Below, one piece after another: positions 1 through 6,450 of a stretch of 21,609 bases of DNA. Each line of letters begins with the position of its first letter. The first letter of the stretch is position 1. The notes below the pieces were generated by a model, which was not told the DNA's origin, searched no databases, and saw only the letters and a list, made by a program, of their open reading frames with translations. The DNA comes from CAVTAE01 sp051649365. GTDB taxonomy: Bacteria; Deinococcota; Deinococci; Deinococcales; Trueperaceae. Position numbers and translations under genes: made by a program. Where the stretch lies: assembly GCA_051649365.1 (NCBI GenBank), contig JBOFGY010000120.1:1-21609 (forward strand). The letters run 5' to 3'.

Positions 1-123
1 CATTCGCACCTTGCTTCCTGACAGCTTGCCACCCTTAAGCAAAACCTTCGAGGATGCCGTTCTTACTGTCACCAAGGACGATGCTATCAACGCTTTCCCT
101 CCTTGCGCTTCCTTGTCTCAATG
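1..123 (+). CDS. Possible 3' end of an unidentified gene, cut by the window edge
   Basis: Frame 2 of the plus strand is open from the window edge to a TGA at 121-123 and would encode about 40 C-terminal residues ending in CASLSQ. I do not recognise the family. Its stop lies directly against the end of the opposite-strand E2 fragment, so a transposase or other inserted gene that cut E2 would fit, but that is inference. One of the minus-strand frames is also open over the same bases, so coding is not proven. Confidence 0.25.
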
Positions 124-621
124 AAACGTGAAAGGGCTAGTTAAAGCAGCAATAACATCACGCTCGAGAATTCGTCCAGTTGGCCCTGTACCAGAGATGT
201 TCGGGAGATTTACACCACCATCACGCATCCGCAGCCTTGCTCTCGGCAAAACTCCAACACTAGCGTCTTCTAAGATCGGTTTTGAAGTTGTTTGGGCAGG
301 TGTCGTTGTCACTAAATCTTGACTCGAGCTTTGAGTGTTGACAAAAGCCTTTACACCTTCTTCTTTTTCTTCTTTTCTTGTTCCATTCGGTAAGAACTCA
401 GTGATACTTTCACCAGGATTACCCACAACCGCGATTACTGTTTGGATAGGAACATCATCACCCTCAACAAAGAGAGTCCTTAACAACACACCACTTGCTG
501 TGCTTTCCACATCCGTCACAGCTTTATCCGTCTCAACTTCACAAAGCACATCACCTAATGCAACCGCGTCGCCTTTTTGTTTTTTCCAACCCACAATGAG
601 GCAGCTCTCAACAGAGTTTCC
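118..621 (-). pseudogene. 2-oxoacid dehydrogenase E2 fragment: lipoyl domain plus E3-binding domain, no catalytic domain
   Basis: The frame encodes a lipoyl domain with the lipoyl-lysine motif ETDKA (GDVLCEVETDKAVTDVE). A charged linker follows, then a peripheral subunit-binding domain with the typical GTGPTGRILERDVIAAL. In intact E2 enzymes of pyruvate or branched-chain oxoacid dehydrogenase complexes, an acyltransferase domain of about 230 residues comes next. Here the frame stops at 118-120, within ten residues of the binding domain. The start is also damaged: the open frame begins at a GTG (592-594) inside the lipoyl fold, while the residues GNSVESCLIV just upstream are in frame and match the domain but are preceded by a TAA at 622-624, where a residue of the initial PKQG-like motif is expected. 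I read this as a pseudogene truncated at both ends. A free-standing lipoyl/E3-binding protein is less likely. Confidence 0.75.
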
Positions 622-679
622 TTAGTAAGATTGCAGAATTATAAATTCGAAAAGGAAAGTTTGAGTTTCAAAAAATAGT

Positions 680-1519
680 TCAAGGCTCGAGTACCTGCTC
701 GAGGAACACCTGCTTTAACCTTGGGTAGCAAGGGTTAACTATTTTTATAAATTCGTGCCCCCCAGGAATCTCGAGATATGTTGGCTTTTCCTTAAAGCGT
801 GCTACGAGTTTTCTGGTATAGGGCGGCATCACCGTCGTGTCTTCCGTACCCTGAATCACGACACAAGGCGAGGCGACTTTTGGGGCATTTGCCTTTGCAA
901 GTTTCCCTATTTCACGCAGTTGGTCGAGCGATTCTGTTTTAAGTTTCACGAGCTTGCGAAGTTGTTCTTGCACTGTCACATCACCTAAGTCTGCATCAGG
1001 CAACATTTTCTCAAACTCGGCACGAACACTTGCATCCTTAAAATCTGCTTTTTCAAAGGGGCGCAGCTCAGGCAAAACATATTTGACGACAGGCAAAAGT
1101 TTTTGTCGCCAGTCAGGCAGTTTAGACAGGGGCGCAAGCAAAATAAGTTGGTCAGGTTTTAAGGTAACTGAAGACGTAAGAGACAATGCACCACCCATTG
1201 AAAACCCAACGAGGAGTATGTGGCTCGAGTCTTTTTTCAGGCTTGCGTACTCACGGGCAATTTTCGTTAACCAGTCGTGCCGTGTCTTCCCTGCTAGGTT
1301 GATAATGTCTTTCCCGAAACCTGGCAAGAGTGGCACGTGTACTTGCCAATCACGCGCAACGAGTGCTTCAGCCAAACCGCGCAACTCGAGCGGTGTACCA
1401 GGAAAGCCGTGAATAAAAAGAGCACGCTTCTCACTCTCTCCCGCACTAAAAGTATCGTGCTCAGGTTGTGGATAGGGTGTAAAGGTCACCACGTTAGACA
1501 CAGCTTCAGTCTGACACAT
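680..1519 (-). CDS. Alpha/beta hydrolase (carboxylesterase / monoacylglycerol-lipase type)
   Basis: A cytoplasmic serine hydrolase of about 279 residues. The oxyanion-hole motif HGFPG lies near residue 37 and the nucleophile elbow GFSMGG puts the catalytic Ser near residue 107. A C-terminal GTEDTTV supplies the Asp and GGHEF the His, which completes the triad. The order and spacing fit the Est30-like carboxylesterases that cut short- to medium-chain esters; the natural substrate cannot be read from sequence. I chose the ATG at 1519, which has AGGA just upstream, over a TTG 21 bases earlier that lacks a ribosome binding site. It is divergent from the YihY gene. The last codons contain two CTCGAG sites (686, 698). 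Confidence 0.85.
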   Translation of the reverse strand: MCQTEAVSNVVTFTPYPQPEHDTFSAGESEKRALFIHGFPGTPLELRGLAEALVARDWQVHVPLLPGFGKDIINLAGKTRHDWLTKIAREYASLKKDSSHILLVGFSMGGALSLTSSVTLKPDQLILLAPLSKLPDWRQKLLPVVKYVLPELRPFEKADFKDASVRAEFEKMLPDADLGDVTVQEQLRKLVKLKTESLDQLREIGKLAKANAPKVASPCVVIQGTEDTTVMPPYTRKLVARFKEKPTYLEIPGGHEFIKIVNPCYPRLKQVFLEQVLEP

Positions 1520-1560
1520 TGTTCCTAAAGAAGCTATCAAGTTTTTGGCATCAAGTTTAG

Positions 1561-1640
1561 GAATTGGGAGTCAGGCATTAAGATTTAGGGTTAGTTCGTT
1601 TTCCCTAGTTCCTAACTCCCGACTTCTGACTCCTTTCCTT
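1561..1640. repeat. Degenerate heptamer tract with inverted arms between divergent genes
   Basis: Read on the minus strand, the right part is a run of 7-bp words: GGAGTCA, GAAGTCG, GGAGTTA, GGAACTA. The left part holds the inverted counterpart. GGAGTCAG at 1567-1574 pairs exactly with CTGACTCC at 1626-1633, and GGGTTAG-like and CTAACTCC-like words pair inside. The tract fills the gap between the hydrolase and the YihY gene, so any promoters for the two genes must overlap it. Confidence 0.7.
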
Positions 1641-1653
1641 ATAAGATAGACAC

Positions 1654-2571
1654 GTGGGAAACAGGCTACACAACCTCCTAGAAACGCCTATCGGCTCTTT
1701 TATTGCAGCACTTTACAAACGCTACAGCACCACACAATTGCCCATGCTTGCAGCGGCACTCTCCTACTACGCAGCGTTTTCTCTAGGTCCACTGCTCATT
1801 CTCCTTACAGGCTTTTTAGGCTTTTTATTGCGGCGCAATCCAGAGCTTTTAGCACAGTACCAACGCGCCCTCACCGATTTAGTCGCGCGGCTTTTACCTA
1901 TGCAAGACAGTGCGAGTGATTTGGCAAGGGAAAGTTTTCAAGGGCTTGTACAGCAACTTGGTGAAGGAGCCATTTTACGCAGCCTTATTTCAGTTGGCGT
2001 GCTGGTTTGGGCTGGAAGCAACTTTTTTACGTCCTTGCAACTTGCCCTCGAGATTGTCTTTGGTGTTCCTCACGTGCGCGCGTATTGGCGCAAACGTTTA
2101 CTTGGCATTGCCCTGATTGCTGCGGTTGCCTTGGTCATCGCATTTCAAGTCATCGGTGGGCTGGTCATCTCTTCTTTTCTGAGCTTGCTCGAGTTTGTTG
2201 CTACAGAATTACACGAGCTTAGTCCAACCTTACCTTTGCTAAAAATACCAAGCAGAGATTTGCTTTCTGAGCTTTCGCAGTTTTTGCTGGCCACACTCGT
2301 CTTCGCACTCTGTTTTAGATATTTACCCCGCCGCTCGAGCCACTGGCTCTCTTCCATTACAGGTGCCGTCATCAGCACTGTAGGAATTTACGTCACGCGC
2401 TATGCCCTAGCCGCAACCTTTAATTTTGAGCAGTTCAACGTTATCTACGGCATTATCACGAGCTTCCTCGTCATTTTGGTGTGGTTGTACTTTGCGATTT
2501 TGATGTTCTTGCTTGGTGCTTTAGTCGCTGCCGAATTCAGTTACCGCTTACGGCAGGAGAATGAGGGATAA
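1654..2571 (+). CDS. YihY/BrkB-family integral membrane protein (UPF0761)
   Basis: A 305-residue polytopic membrane protein of the YihY/virulence factor BrkB family, once misnamed ribonuclease BN. Family hallmarks are visible: an N-terminal LAAALSYYAAFSLGPLLIL segment (residues about 30-55), a VWAGSNFFTSLQLALE stretch near 115-135, and the C-terminal ALVAAEFSYRL after the last helix. About six hydrophobic segments are present (roughly 30-55, 110-130, 148-178, 205-225, 232-252, 265-292). The function is unknown; a transport role is often suggested. The start is a GTG with only a weak purine-rich site upstream. PlsC follows on the same strand after about 90 bases, so co-transcription is plausible. 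Confidence 0.88.
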   Translation: MGNRLHNLLETPIGSFIAALYKRYSTTQLPMLAAALSYYAAFSLGPLLILLTGFLGFLLRRNPELLAQYQRALTDLVARLLPMQDSASDLARESFQGLVQQLGEGAILRSLISVGVLVWAGSNFFTSLQLALEIVFGVPHVRAYWRKRLLGIALIAAVALVIAFQVIGGLVISSFLSLLEFVATELHELSPTLPLLKIPSRDLLSELSQFLLATLVFALCFRYLPRRSSHWLSSITGAVISTVGIYVTRYALAATFNFEQFNVIYGIITSFLVILVWLYFAILMFLLGALVAAEFSYRLRQENEG

Positions 2572-2583
2572 GAAAAAGCGTTT

Positions 2584-2632
2584 TTTATTCATTCCTCGTC
2601 TCTCATGCCTCGCCACTCCTCTTTACTCCCTC
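2584..2632. repeat. Degenerate heptamer tract (NNNNCTC words) between yihY-like gene and plsC
   Basis: Consecutive 7-bp words in register: ATTCCTC (2591), GTCTCTC (2598), ATGCCTC (2605), GCCACTC (2612), then a slipped CTCTTTA and CTCCCTC (2626). The shared final CTC every seven bases is the periodic signal. There is no clear inverted partner here. It lies in the spacer directly after the YihY stop and before the acyltransferase start. Confidence 0.6.
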
Positions 2633-2660
2633 CTGCTATCCCGCTTATCATACCTACGTA

Positions 2661-3305
2661 ATGATGACGATTTTAGAGAGGGTCGTACAACAAGACTGGG
2701 CTTTTTGGTTTGGACGCACCTGTTTTTTGATTTACGCCAAATTATTTTTAGGCTTGCGCGTCGAGGGTCAAGAAAAAGTGCCGCGTCAAGGTGGGCTTAT
2801 TGTAGTCAGCAATCATTTTAGTTCACTTGACCCACCTGTACTCGGCGTAGCCATTCCAAGAGAAGCCAACTATATGGCGAAGAAGGAATTGTTTGAAAGG
2901 TCTCCCTTTTTTCGCCTCCTTATTTTAAGCCTCCGTGCTTACCCTGTAGACCGCGAAGGCAACGCCACAGGAGCCATTAAAGATTCTATTCGCCGTGTTA
3001 AAGAACGTCAGGTTGCTATTGGAATTTTTATTCAAGGCACACGCAACGCGGGTGACGCTGAAGCCTTAGATGGTGCTGCTTTCATCGCCCAACGCGCAGG
3101 CGTGCCCATTCAACCCGCCGCTATCTGGCGTGAAGGGCGCAGCTTCCGAGTAAAATTTGGTGATCCGATCACGCCACAAGGTAAATCGAGAGAAGAAACT
3201 TCGCAGCTTACACATACCTTGATAGAAACCATTCGTGCATTATTGCCCGCTGATAAACGACCAGGAGAAAGAATGAAGGAGGAAGAAGAAAGAAGAAAAG
3301 TCTAA
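2661..3305 (+). CDS. plsC: 1-acyl-sn-glycerol-3-phosphate acyltransferase (PlsC/AGPAT family)
   Basis: A 214-residue acyltransferase expected to acylate lysophosphatidate at the membrane to give phosphatidic acid. Motif I is NHFSSLD (His52/Asp57, catalytic dyad). The substrate region has PVDREG (residues 95-100). Motif III reads FIQGTR at 123-128, where the family normally has FPEGTR; GVPIQPAAI gives motif IV. An N-terminal hydrophobic stretch (FLIYAKLFLGL) probably anchors it. The Glu-to-Gln change in motif III is notable, because that Glu normally helps hold the glycerol phosphate. The acidic/basic tail GERMKEEEERRKV is encoded by a heptamer tract (see 3263-3335) and is probably not part of the fold. 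The next gene is convergent. Confidence 0.87.
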   Translation: MMTILERVVQQDWAFWFGRTCFLIYAKLFLGLRVEGQEKVPRQGGLIVVSNHFSSLDPPVLGVAIPREANYMAKKELFERSPFFRLLILSLRAYPVDREGNATGAIKDSIRRVKERQVAIGIFIQGTRNAGDAEALDGAAFIAQRAGVPIQPAAIWREGRSFRVKFGDPITPQGKSREETSQLTHTLIETIRALLPADKRPGERMKEEEERRKV

Positions 3306-3335
3306 AACCTTCCGTCTCCTATCTCCTTCCCTCTG
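3263..3335. repeat. Heptamer tract spanning the plsC 3' end, with pyrimidine-rich inverted side
   Basis: Five in-register purine words AGGAGAA, AGAATGA, AGGAGGA, AGAAGAA, AGAAGAA (3263-3297) form the last codons of plsC. They are followed by pyrimidine words CCTTCCG, TCTCCTA, TCTCCTT, CCCTCTG (3308-3335) that can pair back imperfectly. The tract lies at the convergent end of plsC and the DUF11 gene and may act as a bidirectional terminator-like hairpin; that role is inferred. Confidence 0.6.
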
Positions 3336-3340
3336 TAGGC

Positions 3341-3865
3341 TTATTCTACTTGATTCACTGTAACACGGTAAACGAAGGTTTCTTCTTGCCCTGGCTCAAG
3401 TGGCACCAACAGTGACCAGCGCACTGCTTTATACGCTTGCTCTGCTTCTGCTTCTACAAAATTTGTACCATCTGCTGAGTACTCAGTGAGAATGCGCTCG
3501 TCTTTGGGTGTGGCAGACTTGGCAATGTAGGTAAGACCGTCCGGTACAGGCCCTGTAATCACGACGGTTCCCGCAGGTAGGGTTGTATCAGTCTCATTTT
3601 TAGCTATTAAGCGGTACTCAACAGTTTGCCCTGGTCGCGCGGTGGTGGCAGGCCTGGTGTCTTCGACAACTTGGCCATCTGCCCCCGTCGTTTGATTCAC
3701 CACAAAAATCTCGGTTTTAATGCTCACTTCGTCCGAGGCAGTTCCGCCGCTCGGTTGGGCATCTTGTGTGCCAGTTCCTTGGCCTGTTTCTTGTGCTGAA
3801 ACTACGGAAAAAGTAAAAAGTAAAAAGTAAAAAGTAAAAAGTAAGGGTAGAAAACGCTTCATCAT
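3341..3865 (-). CDS. Secreted DUF11-domain protein
   Basis: About 174 residues. A signal peptide is clear: MMKR, a hydrophobic core rich in LLFTF, then SVVSA with likely signal-peptidase cleavage before QETG. A low-complexity TG/SG-rich spacer follows. Then comes one DUF11-like immunoglobulin-type beta domain (VEYRLIAKNETDTTLPAG through the final WSLLVPLEPGQEETFVYRVTV), as found in bacterial surface and envelope proteins. The start is the ATG at 3865, because GAGGAG lies eight bases upstream; the in-frame TTG at 3871 would sit too close to it. The signal-peptide core is encoded by five copies of a 7-bp repeat. Function unknown; probably a small exported or surface-bound protein. Confidence 0.82.
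   Translation of the reverse strand: MMKRFLPLLFTFYFLLFTFSVVSAQETGQGTGTQDAQPSGGTASDEVSIKTEIFVVNQTTGADGQVVEDTRPATTARPGQTVEYRLIAKNETDTTLPAGTVVITGPVPDGLTYIAKSATPKDERILTEYSADGTNFVEAEAEQAYKAVRWSLLVPLEPGQEETFVYRVTVNQVE
3808..3842 (+). repeat. Perfect heptamer array AAAAAGT x5 inside a signal-peptide coding region
   Basis: Five exact tandem copies of AAAAAGT (starts 3808, 3815, 3822, 3829, 3836). On the coding (minus) strand they specify the repeating LLFTFYF / LLFTF residues of the signal-peptide core, since three 7-bp units make seven codons. Gain or loss of one unit would shift the frame. Confidence 0.95.
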
Positions 3866-4018
3866 AATCAATGCTCCTCAGGTCAATTTATTTGTGCAGC
3901 ATATCAAAGTTAAAATTTGAATTACAGGAGCTAAAAGCTGGAAATTAGGAATTGGTGAAAGTTTCTACCCGATTTCCGAGCCTTTACGGCCTGACTCCTG
4001 CCCCTGTATTTCTCCACC

Positions 4019-4047
4019 TTGCCCCCTTAGTAATCACGGTGTATACT
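4019..4047 (+). promoter_or_regulatory. Probable housekeeping promoter of the rimP-nusA-ylxR-infB operon
   Basis: TTGCCC (4019-4024), a 17-bp spacer and TATACT (4042-4047) fit a sigma-70 type promoter (consensus TTGACA-N17-TATAAT). The predicted transcript would start near 4054 and carry a leader of about 250 nt before rimP. Prediction from motif match only. Confidence 0.6.
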
Positions 4048-4075
4048 CATAAACGTTAGATTCCCGACTGCCAGG

Positions 4076-4106
4076 GGTGGTGATATGTAAGTTTGCCACC
4101 TTTTTT
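4076..4106 (+). terminator. Terminator-like stem with T6 tract in the rimP operon leader (candidate attenuator)
   Basis: GGTGG (4076-4080) pairs with CCACC (4096-4100), extended by G-U and A-U pairs, and is followed at once by six T residues (4101-4106). It lies downstream of the predicted promoter and before the first gene. It could therefore act as an attenuator, or stop read-through from plsC. The stem is modest, so efficiency is uncertain. Confidence 0.45.
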
Positions 4107-4184
4107 GTTGGTCAGCACCTTATTTACTAGCAACAACTCGAGTGCTAACTAGGTAGTAGGCAGGGCTTGCCTTTGGGCCGCTAG

Positions 4185-4230
4185 GGGTGCGGGGTACGGA
4201 TAAAAGCCTAATTTTCCGTACCCCGCACCC
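4185..4230 (+). repeat. Perfect 16-bp inverted repeat (heptamer family) in the rimP leader
   Basis: The arm GGGTGCGGGGTACGGA (4185-4200) is exactly complementary to 4215-4230, with a 14-base AT-rich loop. The right side reads as 7-bp words CCGTACC, CCGCACC, CTGTACC, the same word family found in the IF-2 linker at 6852-6907. No T tract follows, so it is not a canonical terminator. A structural leader element or a repeat insertion are both possible. Confidence 0.8.
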
Positions 4231-4304
4231 TGTACCCCCCACAAAGTTGAGCCAAAAACAAACCACGAAACACAAGTGAAACATACCTAGTGCAGGAGCA
4301 AAGG

Positions 4305-4751
4305 ATGATGGACGAACTACAAGACGCAGCTAAACACATCTTAGAGCCCCTCGGTTATGAGGTTTTAGAAGTGACTGTCACTGGGCAAGGGAAGAAGCGG
4401 AAAGTGTTACTGCGAATTGACCGCCTTGATGAAAAAACCGTGAGTATGGAAGATGTAACGCTCGCTACGCGAATTTATGGCCTCGAGCTGGACCGCCTCG
4501 ACCCTTTCGATACGCCTTATGAATTAGAGGTCGAATCGCCAGGTCCCCAACGCCCCCTTTTTACCCAACGCCATTTAGAGCGTTTTCACGATTTAGAAGT
4601 GAAGGTTAAAACCAGAAACGAAACCTTTCGAGGCATCATCCGCACCGTGCAAGACGACACTGTTACCTTTCAAGTTGGCAAGGAGTTAAAAACGTATTTG
4701 GTAAGCGAAATTCACGCAACACTGGCAGAATGGCCAAAGGAACCCCGGTAA
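4305..4751 (+). CDS. rimP: Ribosome maturation factor RimP
   Basis: About 148 residues, the usual RimP size, acting in 30S subunit maturation in the cytoplasm. The N-terminal domain has EPLGYEVLEV, VLLRIDR and the VSMEDV segment; the conserved YELEVESPGPQRPL motif joins it to the C-terminal SH3-like domain (residues about 95-148, VKTRNETFRGII). The ATG at 4305 is preferred because GGAG lies six bases upstream; an in-frame GTG at 4290 would put that site inside the gene, and a second ATG at 4308 is also possible. It is first in the conserved rimP-nusA-ylxR-infB order. Confidence 0.93.
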   Translation: MMDELQDAAKHILEPLGYEVLEVTVTGQGKKRKVLLRIDRLDEKTVSMEDVTLATRIYGLELDRLDPFDTPYELEVESPGPQRPLFTQRHLERFHDLEVKVKTRNETFRGIIRTVQDDTVTFQVGKELKTYLVSEIHATLAEWPKEPR

Positions 4752-4755
4752 GAGG

Positions 4756-4795
4756 GAGAAGGGAGAATCATAGAAGGTTTTTCTTCTCCCTTCTT
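4756..4795 (+). repeat. GGGAGAA heptamer hairpin between rimP and nusA
   Basis: Two tandem purine words (GGAGAAG, GGAGAAT) starting right after the rimP stop pair with TTCTCCCTTCTT at 4784-4795: 11 of 12 positions, 16-base loop. It sits between two genes of one operon, so complete termination is unlikely. An RNA processing or stability role is possible but unproven. Confidence 0.7.
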
Positions 4796-4840
4796 AAAAC
4801 GCAATAAACAAACACCACCCCCAAGGAGGACACACTCACA

Positions 4841-6043
4841 ATGAACAAGGACTTCATAGACGCACTTAATCAACTTGCTGCCGAGCGGAACTTGGATAGA
4901 AACCAACTTCTGCAAAGCTTCGAGGAGTCGCTCGAGCAAGCTTACGAGCGCAATGTCGAACCTGGCAAACAAATCGAAGTTGCCATTGACCCCAACAGCG
5001 GTGAATTAGAAGTACTCGTCGTCCGCAAAGTGGTCGAGGAAATTACCGAGCCCGAAAAGGAAATTTTGCTCGCGGAAGCTCTCGAGCTAGACGACACGAT
5101 TGAAGTTGGCATGGAAATGGAATTTCCGGTTGACCCCGAAAAGTTTACGCGCATCGCCGTGCAAACCACGAAGCAAGTTATCACACAAAAAATTCGTGAA
5201 GCCGAGCGTTCGATTGTCTTTGAAGAGTATAAAGACCGCGCTGGCGAAGTGCTCACTGGCAGCGTCACACGCACCGATAACAAGCGCAATATTTTTGTAG
5301 ACCTTGGTCGCGGTGAAGCCATCATGCCGCAAAAAGAACAAATCCCTGGTGAGCGCACGATGGTCGGGATGCGCTTAAAGGTGTATGTCATGAATGTCGA
5401 GCAGGGCAGTCGCGGCCCGAGCATTCTGGTTTCACGTGCGGCACCGGAGTTGCTCGAGTACCTCATGAAGCAAGAAGTTCCCGAAGTGAATGACGGCACC
5501 GTCGAAATTAAAGCCGTCGCGCGGGAAGCAGGTCAACGCTCGAAAGTTGCCGTCACGAGCAGCAACCCCAATGTTGACCCCATTGGTGCCTGCATCGGTC
5601 ATCGTGGCGCACGTATTCAAGCGATTACAGGTGAACTTCAGCGCGAGCGCGTGGACATCATCATGTGGGATGCCAACCCACGCGAGTTTATCCGCAACGC
5701 TTTATCACCAGCAAAAGTCGGCGGCATCGAAGTCAATACGGACAGCAAAGAAGCCAAGATTTTAGTCACGAATGACCAGCTTTCTTTAGCCATTGGTAAA
5801 GGTGGTCAAAACGTCCGTTTAGCTGCAAAGCTCACCGGGTACAAAATAGACCTCACCGCCACTGACACCATTAGCGACCTCGATGTGGCCATGCAAGCCG
5901 CCGCTGCCCGTGGTGATGAAGGCGTAGGTACTTCGAGCGAAACCAAACGCGCCGCCTTTGATGCACTCTTTAGAAATGAGCCAAAAGCAGAGGAAACTAC
6001 TGAGAATTTGGAAGATAAGGTTTTAGAAGAGGTAAAGGAGTAA
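4841..6043 (+). CDS. nusA: Transcription termination/antitermination factor NusA
   Basis: A 400-residue RNA polymerase-binding factor controlling pausing, termination and antitermination. The N-terminal polymerase-binding domain covers about residues 1-125 (MNKDFIDALNQLAAERNLD), followed by an S1 domain (about 133-200, GSVTRTDNKRNIFVDLG), KH1 (GHRG at 253-256) and KH2 (GKGG at 319-322). It ends in a short acidic tail, without the two acidic repeats of the longer E. coli protein; short NusA is normal in Thermus and Deinococcus. A strong AAGGAGG lies about eleven bases upstream of the ATG. Three CTCGAG sites are all Leu-Glu codons. NusA often regulates its own operon, which makes the structured leader upstream of rimP relevant. 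Confidence 0.97.
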   Translation: MNKDFIDALNQLAAERNLDRNQLLQSFEESLEQAYERNVEPGKQIEVAIDPNSGELEVLVVRKVVEEITEPEKEILLAEALELDDTIEVGMEMEFPVDPEKFTRIAVQTTKQVITQKIREAERSIVFEEYKDRAGEVLTGSVTRTDNKRNIFVDLGRGEAIMPQKEQIPGERTMVGMRLKVYVMNVEQGSRGPSILVSRAAPELLEYLMKQEVPEVNDGTVEIKAVAREAGQRSKVAVTSSNPNVDPIGACIGHRGARIQAITGELQRERVDIIMWDANPREFIRNALSPAKVGGIEVNTDSKEAKILVTNDQLSLAIGKGGQNVRLAAKLTGYKIDLTATDTISDLDVAMQAAAARGDEGVGTSSETKRAAFDALFRNEPKAEETTENLEDKVLEEVKE

Positions 6044-6050
6044 AGCACGT

Positions 6051-6111
6051 CAGCCCTTCAGCATTTCAGTATGTCAGCCTAGCAATGACTTTCTGAAATG
6101 CTGAAAGGCTG
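6051..6111 (+). repeat. Octamer-repeat hairpin between nusA and ylxR
   Basis: CTGAAATGCTGAAAGGCTG (6093-6111) pairs with 6051-6069 at 18 of 19 positions around a 23-base loop. The unit is about 8 bp (TGCTGAAA, GGCTGAGA, CGCTGAAA) and the direct repeat runs on to 6126, the base before the ylxR start codon. The same word, CTGAAATG, recurs at 14117-14132. Confidence 0.85.
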
Positions 6112-6126
6112 AGACGCTGAAATGCT

Positions 6127-6450
6127 ATGAGCAAGCACATCCCCCTCCGCCGTTGCGTTGTCTGCCGTGAAACACTGCCGCAGAAAGAACTGTTACGTCT
6201 GTCTCAAAGAGACGGGCAATGGCAGTTTGATTTGAAACGCAAGGCCGATGGGCGTGGGGCGTGGCTTTGCTTTAAGCCTAAATGTCATGGAAGTAAACAA
6301 CTCAAGCGTTTTTTTCGCAACGACGCAGAACGTATTGCTCAGGAGTTAGAAACTATTAAAACTGCCCTTGGCGAAGCGTTCCCAGTTGTGGAGGTTACTG
6401 CGAAGAATTTAGATAAGGGTCGCTCCCTTGGAGGTATGAATGTCCGATAA
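6127..6450 (+). CDS. ylxR: YlxR/DUF448 family RNA-binding protein (RnpM)
   Basis: A 107-residue basic protein of the YlxR family, standard between nusA and infB; in Bacillus the homologue binds and modulates the RNase P RNA. Family motifs are present: RRCVVCRE near the start (residues 8-15) and DGRGAWLC (residues about 41-48), followed by a lysine/arginine-rich helix (KQLKRFFRND). The C-terminal part (residues about 80-107) is less conserved. The gene overlaps infB by 11 bases and its end carries the infB ribosome binding site (TTGGAGG), so the two are probably translationally coupled. The ATG lies directly after the octamer tract, with no good ribosome binding site of its own. Confidence 0.92.
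   Translation: MSKHIPLRRCVVCRETLPQKELLRLSQRDGQWQFDLKRKADGRGAWLCFKPKCHGSKQLKRFFRNDAERIAQELETIKTALGEAFPVVEVTAKNLDKGRSLGGMNVR

Larger units (their letters stand above)
3872..4304. other. 433-bp intergenic region: divergent upstream regions of the DUF11 gene and the rimP operon
   Basis: No tRNA, small ORF or known riboswitch was recognised. It contains the GAGGAG ribosome binding site of the DUF11 gene near 3874, a likely promoter (4019-4047), a terminator-like stem (4076-4106), a CTCGAG at 4137, a short AGGCA/TGCCT stem near 4160-4175 and a perfect 16-bp hairpin (4185-4230). The last 60 bases before rimP show only its ribosome binding site. Confidence 0.6.

Noticed and set aside
954..1412. 152-codon plus-strand frame opposite the hydrolase
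   Set aside because: The hydrolase frame carries a complete catalytic triad; the opposite frame is Ser/Arg-rich and motif-free.
3808..3842. Tandem repeats as a CRISPR array
   Set aside because: Units are 7 bp and contiguous, with no spacers and no cas genes nearby; the same holds for all heptamer tracts.
4185..4230. Perfect 16-bp hairpin as a rho-independent terminator
   Set aside because: No T tract follows the right arm and it lies upstream of the first operon gene. It is treated as a repeat or leader structure instead.
3872..4304. tRNA or other RNA gene in the long intergenic region
   Set aside because: No cloverleaf or TTC-type T-arm pattern could be assembled on either strand.
4942..5499. 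185-codon antisense open frame inside nusA
   Set aside because: nusA is a clear conserved gene in this region. The antisense frame is Ser/Arg/Thr-rich without motifs or a ribosome binding site, as expected from a shadow of the sense codons.
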